Positions 1 through 7,110 of a stretch of DNA of 64,000 nt are shown piece by piece. Below the pieces are notes generated by a model that was not told the origin of the DNA, did not search any database, and saw only the letters and a list, made by a program, of their open reading frames with translations. The first letter of the stretch is position 1. Each line of letters begins with the position of its first letter. The stretch lies in NCBI GenBank assembly GCA_934718135.1, contig CAKUZW010000004.1, positions 62,001 to 126,000 on the forward strand, written 5' to 3'. A program made the translations under genes and the position numbers. Source of the stretch: an uncultured Candidatus Melainabacteria bacterium. GTDB lineage: Bacteria > Cyanobacteriota > Vampirovibrionia > Gastranaerophilales > Gastranaerophilaceae.

Positions 1-61
1 AGGGCAAGAAATTGCTCCTCAGTCAGTGAATTACGAAATTGTTAATAAGGTAATGGATTAA
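1..61 (+). CDS. 3' end of an ATP synthase-operon gene, probably the b'-type subunit (partial)
   Basis: Reading from base 2, an open frame runs to a TAA at 59-61 and ends ...NYEIVNKVMD. It stops 2 bases before the ATG of the next gene, which is a b-type stator subunit. In cyanobacteria the gene just upstream of atpF is the b' subunit, so that is the most likely identity. Only 19 residues are visible, so the call rests on position rather than sequence. Confidence 0.5.
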   Translation, partial: GQEIAPQSVNYEIVNKVMD

Positions 62-63
62 TT

Positions 64-573
64 ATGCAAGAAATTTTATCATTTTTTAAATATTTAGCAA
101 CCTCAAATACAATCAATTTTATTATTATGATTATAATCCTTGCTGTTATTGTAAAAAAGATGAATTTATCCGCTTCAATGGATAAATCCATTTCCGGGGT
201 TGAATCTTCAATAAAAAAATCAGATGACGAGAAGTCAAATGCAGAAAAAATGTTGAATGATGCAACATTAAAAGTTGAAGAACTTCCTAAAGATATAAAA
301 AAATTGGAACAGGAAGCTGATTTGAAAGCGGATGTTTTTAAATCTAAAATTGAAGAATCAACCCAAAAGACAATTTTCGAAATTGACAAGAGTGTTGATA
401 GAGCAATTTCGATAGAGGAAAAGAAAATGTCAAATATTTTGACAGGTAAAACAATTATTGCTTCTGTAGAGTTGGCAAAAGACCAAATTAAAAATTTGTT
501 AAAAGTTAATCCTGATTTGCATAACAAATTTTTCGAAGATAGTTTAGATGAACTTGGTAGGGTGAAATTATAA
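64..573 (+). CDS. atpF: F0F1 ATP synthase subunit b
   Basis: A 169-residue stator subunit of the F-type ATP synthase. It shows the expected layout: one hydrophobic membrane segment near the N-terminus (about residues 15-31, rich in Ile), then a long charged helical region (about 45-130) that would form the b-subunit coiled coil running up to F1. It follows another stator gene by 2 bases, and its TAA stop overlaps the ATG of the delta gene by one base (TAATG), so the two are translationally coupled. Sequence conservation in b subunits is low; the call rests on architecture plus the unambiguous delta, alpha and gamma genes downstream. It could be b' rather than b, but the gene upstream would then be unexplained. 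Confidence 0.9.
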   Translation: MQEILSFFKYLATSNTINFIIMIIILAVIVKKMNLSASMDKSISGVESSIKKSDDEKSNAEKMLNDATLKVEELPKDIKKLEQEADLKADVFKSKIEESTQKTIFEIDKSVDRAISIEEKKMSNILTGKTIIASVELAKDQIKNLLKVNPDLHNKFFEDSLDELGRVKL

Positions 574-1118
574 TGGCAGAATTAAATATTTCAACAGTTT
601 CAAAAAATTATGCTCAGGCTCTTATTGATGTGGCTGCTGAGTCAAACTCTTATGAATTATTTAAAGATCAATTAGACGAAATTAAATCTGTATTAGATTC
701 ATCTAAAGATTTGCAGATCGTTATGGGCAATACATCAATTAATATTTCAAAGAAAATTGATATATTAAATACTATATTAGGTGATAAAGTTAATCCTAAA
801 ATAATGAATTTTTTGAATTTATTAATTGAAAAAAACAGATTTGATGAATTTGATTCTATATTGGTTTCATATAATGAAATTTTAGACAAAAAATCAAATA
901 AGAAAAATGTCGAAATTATTTCACCAATCGAATTGAATTTTGAGACAAAATCAAATGTTTTGTTCAAGTTGGAGCATAAATTGAATTGTGAAGTTGTTCC
1001 ACATTGGACAGTTGATGAAGATATTATTGCGGGACTTACTTTCAAATTTGATGATTATGTTATAGATACAAGTATTCGTAATAAGATAGAAAATTTAAGT
1101 AAAAACATATCTAGGTAA
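573..1118 (+). CDS. atpH: F0F1 ATP synthase subunit delta
   Basis: A 181-residue delta (OSCP-type) subunit, which joins the peripheral stalk to the top of the alpha3beta3 head. The N-terminal helical domain begins with the family pattern YAQALIDVA (about residues 13-21). The C-terminal part carries the typical ending I-A-G-L-T-F-K-F-D-D-Y-V-I-D-T-S (about 153-168), matching the GG-hhh-h-hG-D-hhDgS pattern of the family. Length is normal (170-185). The start overlaps the atpF stop by one base and the gene is followed 11 bases later by atpA, with AAAGGGGA as ribosome binding site for atpA. Confidence 0.95.
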   Translation: MAELNISTVSKNYAQALIDVAAESNSYELFKDQLDEIKSVLDSSKDLQIVMGNTSINISKKIDILNTILGDKVNPKIMNFLNLLIEKNRFDEFDSILVSYNEILDKKSNKKNVEIISPIELNFETKSNVLFKLEHKLNCEVVPHWTVDEDIIAGLTFKFDDYVIDTSIRNKIENLSKNISR

Positions 1119-1129
1119 AAGGGGAAATT

Positions 1130-2641
1130 ATGGCACTAATACAACCTGATGAAATTAGTTCAATTATAAAAAGTAAAATTGACAATTATGAACTTCAAAC
1201 AGAAGTTTCAAATACCGGTACTGTTTTAGAAATCGGTGACGGTATTGCTCGTGCTTACGGTTTGCGTAACGTAATGGCAAACGAACTTGTTCAGTTTGAA
1301 GACGGTGAAGGGACTTTAGGTATTGCAATGAACCTTGAAGAGGACAATGTTGGTATTGTAATCTTAGGGGAATATACAAATATCAAAGAAGGTACAGTTG
1401 TAAAAACAACAGGAAGAATTGCTTCTGTCCCTGTTGGTGACGGTTTAATCGGAAGAATTGTTGATCCGACAGGTAAACCGTTAGACGGTAAAGGTGATTA
1501 TTCTTATTCTAAAACAAGACCAATTGAGAGAGTTGCTCCGGGTATTGTTGCAAGAAGATCCGTTTATCAACCTTTACAAACTGGTTTGACAGCAATTGAT
1601 GCATTGACTCCAATCGGTAGAGGTCAAAGAGAATTGATTATCGGTGATCGTCAAACAGGTAAAACAGCAATCGCTATTGATACAATTATCAATCAAAAGG
1701 GTAAAGATGTAATTTGTATTTATGTAGCTATTGGGCAAAAAGCTTCAACTGTAGCTCATTTAGCTAAAACGTTAGAAGAACACGGTGCAATGGCATATTC
1801 TATCATTGTTTCTTCAACTGCTAACGAATCAGCACCTTTACAATATATTGCACCATTTGCAGGTGTAACAATTGGTGAAGAATTTATGGAACAAGGCAAA
1901 GACGTCTTAATTATATATGATGATTTGTCTAAACATGCTCAGGCTTATCGTGCAATGAGTTTGCTTTTGAAAAGACCACCAGGACGTGAAGCATACCCTG
2001 GAGATGTTTTCTATCTTCATTCAAGATTATTAGAACGTGCAGTTAAATTGAATGATGAATTAGGCGGAGGTAGTATTACTGCGTTACCTATTATTGAAAC
2101 TCAAGCAGGTGATGTTTCAGCTTACATTCCGACTAACGTAATTTCAATTACTGACGGTCAAATTTTCTTGGAAAGTGATTCCTTCAACGCAGGTATCAGA
2201 CCGGCAATCAACGCAGGTATTTCTGTATCTCGTGTTGGTGGTGCTGCTCAAACTAAAGCTATCAAACAAGTTGCAGGTAAATTGCGTTTGGATTTGGCTC
2301 AGTTTGCAGAGTTGGAAGCATTTGCTCAATTTGCATCTGACTTGGATGCTTCAACTAAGAAACAATTGTTGAGAGGTCAAAAACTTACAGAAGTTTTGAA
2401 ACAACCTCAATACAATCCGCTTAGTGTAGCTGAGCAAGTGTCAATTCTATTTGCAGCGAATGAAGGCTTGTTAGATGATATTGATAACACTCAAATCGGC
2501 AGATTTAAGAAAGAATGGTTTGTATACTTCAATGCAAACTTCTCTGACTTAGTTGAAAGATTGAATGGTGGTTCAGCATTGTCTGATGAAGATAAGAAAA
2601 CATTGACTGACGGATTGACAACATTTAAGAAAACATTTTAA
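1130..2641 (+). CDS. atpA: F0F1 ATP synthase subunit alpha
   Basis: A 503-residue, full-length alpha subunit, the regulatory nucleotide-binding subunit of the F1 head. The Walker A motif GDRQTGKT is at residues 172-179. A Walker B-like LIIYDDLSKHA and the strongly conserved PPGREAYPGDVFYLHSRLLER follow, as does the ALPIIETQAGDVSAYIPTNVISITDGQ block. The order b-delta-alpha-gamma, with beta and epsilon encoded elsewhere, is the cyanobacterial arrangement and supports the taxonomic inference. The start ATG has a strong AAAGGGGA site about 5 bases upstream. Confidence 0.99.
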   Translation: MALIQPDEISSIIKSKIDNYELQTEVSNTGTVLEIGDGIARAYGLRNVMANELVQFEDGEGTLGIAMNLEEDNVGIVILGEYTNIKEGTVVKTTGRIASVPVGDGLIGRIVDPTGKPLDGKGDYSYSKTRPIERVAPGIVARRSVYQPLQTGLTAIDALTPIGRGQRELIIGDRQTGKTAIAIDTIINQKGKDVICIYVAIGQKASTVAHLAKTLEEHGAMAYSIIVSSTANESAPLQYIAPFAGVTIGEEFMEQGKDVLIIYDDLSKHAQAYRAMSLLLKRPPGREAYPGDVFYLHSRLLERAVKLNDELGGGSITALPIIETQAGDVSAYIPTNVISITDGQIFLESDSFNAGIRPAINAGISVSRVGGAAQTKAIKQVAGKLRLDLAQFAELEAFAQFASDLDASTKKQLLRGQKLTEVLKQPQYNPLSVAEQVSILFAANEGLLDDIDNTQIGRFKKEWFVYFNANFSDLVERLNGGSALSDEDKKTLTDGLTTFKKTF

Positions 2642-2649
2642 GGTAAAAA

Positions 2650-3582
2650 ATGGCTAATTTAAAAGATATTAAAAATCGAATACTAAGTGTTGAAAGTACG
2701 AAGAAAATCACACGTGCAATGAAAATGGTTGCAGCTGCAAAGGTTAAAAAATCTGAAACTGCTGTAATCACTTCTCGACCTTATACAAGAGAACTTGTTT
2801 CAATGTTTCAGAAACTTTTAAATTCTGTTACAGAATTCAGTTCTGAATCTTTGAAAATCAAGTCTGCAATAGATGATTATCCATCACTGTTAAAGACTAG
2901 AGACGTCAAAACTGTTGGGATGCTTGTTATGGCATCTAACAAGGGACTTGCAGGTGCATATAATGCAAACGTTGTTCGAGATGTTTTGAAACGAATTAAA
3001 GAATATAAAGAGAAGAATATAAATGTTCTTTTATTTGTTGCAGGTCAGAAAGGAATTTCAGCACTTAGAAAAAAATGCAAGGATTTAGGTGTTCCTATTG
3101 AAAAAAAATATTTTTCTGCAATAGATAATCCTAATCCGATGGAAGCTCGTGATATTGCAGAAGACATGGCAGAATACTTTGTATCAGAAAAGATTGATAA
3201 AATCGAAATTGTTACAACAAGATTCAAAAATATGATGAGCTATTTTGTTGAAGGTTGGCAAGTTTTGCCTGTTGTCGGTGTTGTGGATGCAAATGTTAGA
3301 ATGAATGATAATGTTTTAGATCCTCTTATGGAATTTGTTCCGGACAAACACCATATTTTACAAAAAATTGTACCAATGTATATGACAAATATTTTCTACC
3401 AAGCACTATTGGAAGCTCAAGCAAGTGAATTAGCTTCACGAATGACAGCGATGTCTGCGGCAACCAATAATGCAGAAAAAATGATTAAGGAATTGTCTGT
3501 TGAATACAACAAAACAAGACAATTTGCGATTACTCAAGAAATTATTGAAGTTGTAAATGGTGCAAATTCGCAATTGAGTTAG
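2650..3582 (+). CDS. atpG: F0F1 ATP synthase subunit gamma
   Basis: A 310-residue gamma subunit, the rotor shaft of F1. The N-terminal helix (LKDIKNRILSVESTKKITRAMKMVAAAKV is the family hallmark, residues about 4-32) and the C-terminal helix (ASELASRMTAMSAATNNAEKM and ITQEIIEVV, about 257-305) are both intact. By eye, the roughly 30-residue insertion that marks photosynthetic cyanobacterial and plastid gamma subunits near residue 200 is absent: the sequence goes directly from VVGVVDANVRMND to the PMYMTNIFYQALLEA helix. This fits a non-photosynthetic relative. It is the last gene before a strong terminator. Confidence 0.97.
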   Translation: MANLKDIKNRILSVESTKKITRAMKMVAAAKVKKSETAVITSRPYTRELVSMFQKLLNSVTEFSSESLKIKSAIDDYPSLLKTRDVKTVGMLVMASNKGLAGAYNANVVRDVLKRIKEYKEKNINVLLFVAGQKGISALRKKCKDLGVPIEKKYFSAIDNPNPMEARDIAEDMAEYFVSEKIDKIEIVTTRFKNMMSYFVEGWQVLPVVGVVDANVRMNDNVLDPLMEFVPDKHHILQKIVPMYMTNIFYQALLEAQASELASRMTAMSAATNNAEKMIKELSVEYNKTRQFAITQEIIEVVNGANSQLS

Positions 3583-3606
3583 TCAAAATTTAGTATATTT
3601 ATTTTG

Positions 3607-3640
3607 AAAGTCGATATTCATTTTGAATATCGACTTTTTT
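3607..3640 (+). terminator. Terminator after the ATP synthase operon
   Basis: A perfect 14-bp stem (3607-3620 with 3624-3637), loop TTT, followed by T residues. It lies 24 bases after the atpG stop and ends at the stop of the convergent XRE gene, so it may serve both strands. Confidence 0.9.
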
Positions 3641-3860
3641 AGTTTACATGGAATAAATCGTCAAGTGTTATCCCTAAAGCTTGGGCTATATTTGCAACAA
3701 CAAGTATTGTCGGGCAAACTTTAGCATTTTCGATTCGATACAAATGTTGTGGAGTGATATCAGCTTGTTCCGCCAAATATTCTTGTGACAGTTGCTTTTT
3801 CGCTCTTTCAACTCGAATATTTTCGGCTAATTTTTTTAATAAATACTCTTTTTCAAACAT
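3639..3860 (-). CDS. XRE-family helix-turn-helix regulator (small)
   Basis: A 73-residue protein that is almost entirely one Cro/CI-type helix-turn-helix domain: NIRVERAKKQLSQEYLAEQADIT (about 14-36), recognition helix near TPQHLYRIENAK, then the typical tail ALGITLDDLF. It has no ligand or oligomerisation domain. Its promoter region contains a 34-bp palindrome (3906-3939), a likely autoregulatory operator, and the divergent neighbour is the pilin-like gene at 4123. The second pilin copy at 53043 also has a small divergent XRE gene upstream, so the pairing is repeated in this window. Function of the regulated genes is inference. Confidence 0.9.
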   Translation of the reverse strand: MFEKEYLLKKLAENIRVERAKKQLSQEYLAEQADITPQHLYRIENAKVCPTILVVANIAQALGITLDDLFHVN

Positions 3861-3905
3861 TTTATTATTCTAACCTGTTTGACAAATAAATATCACAACA
3901 TATAA

Positions 3906-3939
3906 TTTAGAATATGAACATATATGTTTATATTCTAAA
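3906..3939. promoter_or_regulatory. 34-bp palindrome, candidate XRE operator
   Basis: Two abutting 17-base arms, TTTAGAATATGAACATA and TATGTTTATATTCTAAA, complementary at all but one position. It lies in the upstream region of the XRE gene (about 46 bases before its ATG) and 184 bases before the divergent pilin-like gene. A dimeric repressor site is the simplest reading. Confidence 0.65.
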
Positions 3940-3983
3940 CATAAAGTTAGGAAAAATGGTGAAAAGTCTATAAGAAATTTAAA

Positions 3984-4017
3984 GGAAGAAGGGAATAGGG
4001 AAATAAGTTCATTACAG
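3984..4017 (+). repeat. Single copy of the dispersed terminal repeat
   Basis: A purine-rich stretch containing AGGGAAATAAGTTCATTAC. It matches the left end of the repeat elements at 4143 and 63361. It is an isolated end with no obvious partner except possibly the right end at 4603-4645. Confidence 0.55.
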
Positions 4018-4122
4018 AAAATATTATACATGTCATTACAAGGAAAGATATTGAACAAGAAGTAGGTTACATAAAGTAGGTGGGCTTTCTAGTCAAACAA
4101 TAAAATAAGAAAGGGTATAGAA

Positions 4123-5439
4123 ATGAAGAAAATTTTTAAGGTACAAGGAAATAAGTCCGTTACAGAAAATAATAAATGTAGGTTGGCTTTACCAAGCCGA
4201 CAATTAAATTGGCTGGATTGCTTCGCATTTGCTCGCAATGACGAAAGTCGTCATACTGAGGACGATAGTCCGAAGTATCTACAAACACTTGGGAGTAGAT
4301 TCTTCGCTTTTCACGCTCGCATTAAACGGATACGACTACGTCTTACATCCTCTGCTCGCGTGGCTCAGAATGACGCAACAACATGTCCTCCCCTTGAGGG
4401 AGGACCGAAATCTTTGATTTCGAGGAGGGGTAAAAATGCGATGAATAGTAATCAAGAATCCTCTCCCGAATTGGACAATGGTGAAACTTGTCAGGGATTG
4501 TTACGTCGCTTCGTACACAAAAATGTAAATGACAACGAAATTTCTCCTCACAATGACATGAATAATAAGATTCTGAACCAAGTTCAGAATGACGTAAAAA
4601 ACGTAACGAACTTATTCCCTTATTTCCCTATTTCCTTTTCCCTTAATAAAAAGTTAAGGAGATTCCGGATCCTCTCTTGTCAAAATCCGCAGTCAGGAAT
4701 GACATTTATTAAACAATCTGCCTTCACATTAGCCGAAAGTGCTACGCACGTAGATTTGTCACCAACAAAGGTGAAATTTGCGTTTACTTTAGCCGAAGTA
4801 TTAATCACCCTTGGCATAATCGGCATAGTGGCGGCGATGACAATTCCTACATTAATCTCAAATTACCAAAAGAAGCAAACTGTCACAAAATTGCAAAAGG
4901 CGATTTCAATATTTAATCAGGCATACAAAATGTCCTTTGATGAAGTAGGAAACCCAAGCCCGCAAGAAGCTTTTGATATGGGGCCGACAAAATATATCAA
5001 TACTTATTGGGCACCGTATTTAAAGATAAATAATATTTGCACAACTTATTCAGATTGTGGTTATGATTCTTTAACTCCTATTACATTACCATCAGGACAC
5101 AAAGATGGTGCCAATATAATAAGTGAAAGAACAAGAATTGGAGTTCAAACAATGGATGGTATTACTTATATTATTTTCACTTCTCATTGGAATAGTAACG
5201 ATAACGATTTTACAACTCCTAGTAATTACGTATGGGTCGATTTGAATGGTGGCGAAAAACCTAATAAATACGGTAGGGATTTATTTATGTTAACACGTGT
5301 TGAAAACAAAGGTGTTTTCCCTTATGGATATGATTTAACAAATGATAGAGTAAACTCAGAATGTTTAAGTTCCGGTTATACTTGTGCCGAAAAAATCAGA
5401 CGTGCAGGTTGGGAAATCGACAAAAGTTACCCTTGGTAG
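4123..5439 (+). CDS. Type IV pilin-like / pseudopilin protein with a repeat-derived N-terminal extension (copy 1)
   Basis: 438 residues. The last 240 or so form a secreted pilin-like protein: prepilin signature AFTLAEVLITLGIIGIVAAMTIP (split here in two: AFTLAEVLIT + LGIIGIVAAM), hydrophobic helix, then a Cys-containing globular tail ending in SYPW. The first 200 residues are not pilin: they are a translation of dispersed repeats lying between inverted repeats at 4143 and 4645. A good ribosome site (AAAGGG, 7 bases before ATG 4123) is shared with the second copy and supports this start. An in-frame ATG at 4699 would give a normal short leader (MTFIKQSA) but has a poor site. AFTLAE occurs twice, 20 residues apart. 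The last 720 bp are nearly identical to 53367-54086. Which start is used is uncertain. Confidence 0.8.
   Translation: MKKIFKVQGNKSVTENNKCRLALPSRQLNWLDCFAFARNDESRHTEDDSPKYLQTLGSRFFAFHARIKRIRLRLTSSARVAQNDATTCPPLEGGPKSLISRRGKNAMNSNQESSPELDNGETCQGLLRRFVHKNVNDNEISPHNDMNNKILNQVQNDVKNVTNLFPYFPISFSLNKKLRRFRILSCQNPQSGMTFIKQSAFTLAESATHVDLSPTKVKFAFTLAEVLITLGIIGIVAAMTIPTLISNYQKKQTVTKLQKAISIFNQAYKMSFDEVGNPSPQEAFDMGPTKYINTYWAPYLKINNICTTYSDCGYDSLTPITLPSGHKDGANIISERTRIGVQTMDGITYIIFTSHWNSNDNDFTTPSNYVWVDLNGGEKPNKYGRDLFMLTRVENKGVFPYGYDLTNDRVNSECLSSGYTCAEKIRRAGWEIDKSYPW
4143..4645 (+). repeat. Repeat element with inverted ends inside the pilin leader
   Basis: Left end CAAGGAAATAAGTCCGTTAC (4145-4164) and right end GTAACGAACTTATTCCCTTA (4603-4622, continuing to 4645) are inverted copies of each other with mismatches. 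Internal modules include ATGTAGGTTGG near 4168, matching inverted sequence near 63570, and patches reading as ...RNDE and ...NQVQND in the pilin frame, which look like short repeats rather than protein. The element stays open in the pilin frame. Confidence 0.7.
4720..5439 (+). repeat. 720-bp duplication, copy 1 (pilin body)
   Basis: From the first AFTLAE codon to the stop codon, this segment matches 53367-54086 with the same length and only a few base changes (five amino-acid differences after the signature: Q/K, L/I, T/K, H/N, S/N). Flanking sequence on both sides differs. Confidence 0.9.
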
Positions 5440-5445
5440 AAAATC

Positions 5446-7074
5446 TTACTTCGCGAAGAAAGTTTTCATTTGAGTTTGCATGAATTTTGTATTTGTTTGT
5501 TCCGGATTTTGTGATGTTGAAGTTTGAGTTGGTTGTGTTCCTGCAGCCTTCTTAGCTTCTCGTCTGTTAGTTAAGAAGATATTTAATTTCGGAATTCCAA
5601 CACCAAGAACAAGTCCTGAGTATGCATAACCTATAATTTGAGCAATTGATAATATTCTCAATTTTTTCAATGTCGGTTTATCTGCAAGTTTAACCATTTC
5701 GCTGTATTTTAGAGCTTTTCCGTCTTTAAATGCTTTTTTGCCTAATGCTGAATGTAAAACTTCATCTCTAGTTTTAAGTACAGAACCTGTAATCCATTTT
5801 ATAAATCCGTTTCCATCTTTTTTGATAAGTGATTTATCCATACTTTGAGCCACTAATTTTTGGACAAAGTTACCCAAAATCAACCAGTTAGCAAAGCCTA
5901 AAGTATCTTTGATTGTAGATTCTGTTAATTCGTTATCATTTCTTGCTGATAAAAATCTAGACATAATTGTTACACCATAAATAATTTTGAATTGTTTTAT
6001 GGTTGGTGTAAATCCTTTGAATTGTAAGTTTTTGATTAAGTCTTTAGGTTTTCCGATTGTTGCAAGAACTCCGGTTCCGAATAATGCAGCAAATAGAGCT
6101 TTTTTGATTTTGAAACCTGTTGAATTGTCTTCTCCGCCACCGCCGACAAATCCACTCTTACCTGTTTTCTTTTTAGTTAAATACATATTAACAGGTTGAG
6201 CCGCAACACCTACTGCTGAAGCAACACCAATACCTGCAAGTGAACGTTTTACGTTCATAGATTTCATTAATTTTAGGAATTTGTTTGATGTAATGTCGGC
6301 TGCTTCTTTGAATGTTTCAGTTACAGTGTCTTTATTAAATACTTTTCCTAATTTGTAAAGGTTTTCTACTAAGTAGTCCGCAGTATATCTTGAAGTGTGC
6401 GGAGCATCTCCGGTGTGGGCAATTATTCTAAAGTTATTTTCGGCTCCAATTGAAGAAATTATAGTATTTTTTGCATTATTGAAACCGTCTTTTGAAATTT
6501 TATTTCCGGAATTTTTAATTTCTGATTCTAGAATATTGGCAGTTTTTTCAATATCTTCATCTTTTAATGTTACCCATTTACCGTTTTCATTCGGATTAAG
6601 AACTTCAAAGTTTTTAAGGGTTTCAACAAGGAATGATTTAATTGGGTTTTCTGCAGATTTTTTAACCTGTTGACCGTATACTTTACCGCATAAATCCAAA
6701 GTTTCAGAATCTGCAAAAATTGAACTTGCTTTAATATCATTATCACCAAGTTTGAATGCGTGATTAATTCCTGTCGCAAGAGCTAAACCTGCAACTGTAC
6801 CGTAAACACCGACAAGAGAGTGGTTTACGGTTCCAGTCCCTTCACGTCTTGCAGTTTCCATGCCGGCATCTGTACCACGTCCAAAGTCGGTAATTGTTCT
6901 AGGTAAAACCATACAGCCTAAGTCAACCGCACATGCTCCCCATGCTTGGTTTGTATCTAAAAATCTTAGGGCTAGATCCGGTACGCCTGTGAAATTTGGA
7001 TTTTGGTTGCTATTCTGTTTTTGTTTTGTGAATCCTTGTCTGGTATTTAATTGTCTGATTTGTTCAATTTGCAT
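5446..7074 (-). CDS. Lineage-specific membrane-associated protein, paralogue of the next gene
   Basis: 542 residues, no function recognised. It aligns by eye with the 571-residue neighbour along its length: an N-terminal NFTG box (about 27-30), a VLPRTI motif near 55, ARREGTG near 76 followed by a hydrophobic segment, a central A-G-I-G-x-A/I...AAQP block (about 280-300), then a PTIKQ...SRFLSARNDNELTESTIKDT block (about 360-395) and a hydrophobic segment near the C-terminus. The C-terminal 35 residues are Gln/Thr-rich and low-complexity. It is 36 bp downstream of its paralogue on the same strand, so probably an operon. Several hydrophobic stretches suggest a membrane protein. It could be host-interacting, but nothing in the sequence proves it. 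Confidence 0.85.
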   Translation of the reverse strand: MQIEQIRQLNTRQGFTKQKQNSNQNPNFTGVPDLALRFLDTNQAWGACAVDLGCMVLPRTITDFGRGTDAGMETARREGTGTVNHSLVGVYGTVAGLALATGINHAFKLGDNDIKASSIFADSETLDLCGKVYGQQVKKSAENPIKSFLVETLKNFEVLNPNENGKWVTLKDEDIEKTANILESEIKNSGNKISKDGFNNAKNTIISSIGAENNFRIIAHTGDAPHTSRYTADYLVENLYKLGKVFNKDTVTETFKEAADITSNKFLKLMKSMNVKRSLAGIGVASAVGVAAQPVNMYLTKKKTGKSGFVGGGGEDNSTGFKIKKALFAALFGTGVLATIGKPKDLIKNLQFKGFTPTIKQFKIIYGVTIMSRFLSARNDNELTESTIKDTLGFANWLILGNFVQKLVAQSMDKSLIKKDGNGFIKWITGSVLKTRDEVLHSALGKKAFKDGKALKYSEMVKLADKPTLKKLRILSIAQIIGYAYSGLVLGVGIPKLNIFLTNRREAKKAAGTQPTQTSTSQNPEQTNTKFMQTQMKTFFAK

Positions 7075-7110
7075 ATTTATTATTTAGCCTTTGCTATTTA
7101 TATTTTTATC

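Noticed and set aside
42..527. Long minus-strand frame opposite atpF, and similar antisense frames opposite pnp, smc, exbB and others
   Set aside because: They lie entirely over well-supported genes, have no ribosome sites and low-complexity composition.
3870..4058. 62-codon minus-strand frame upstream of the XRE gene
   Set aside because: It spans the palindromic operator, lacks a ribosome site and has a biased Phe/Ile/Cys composition.
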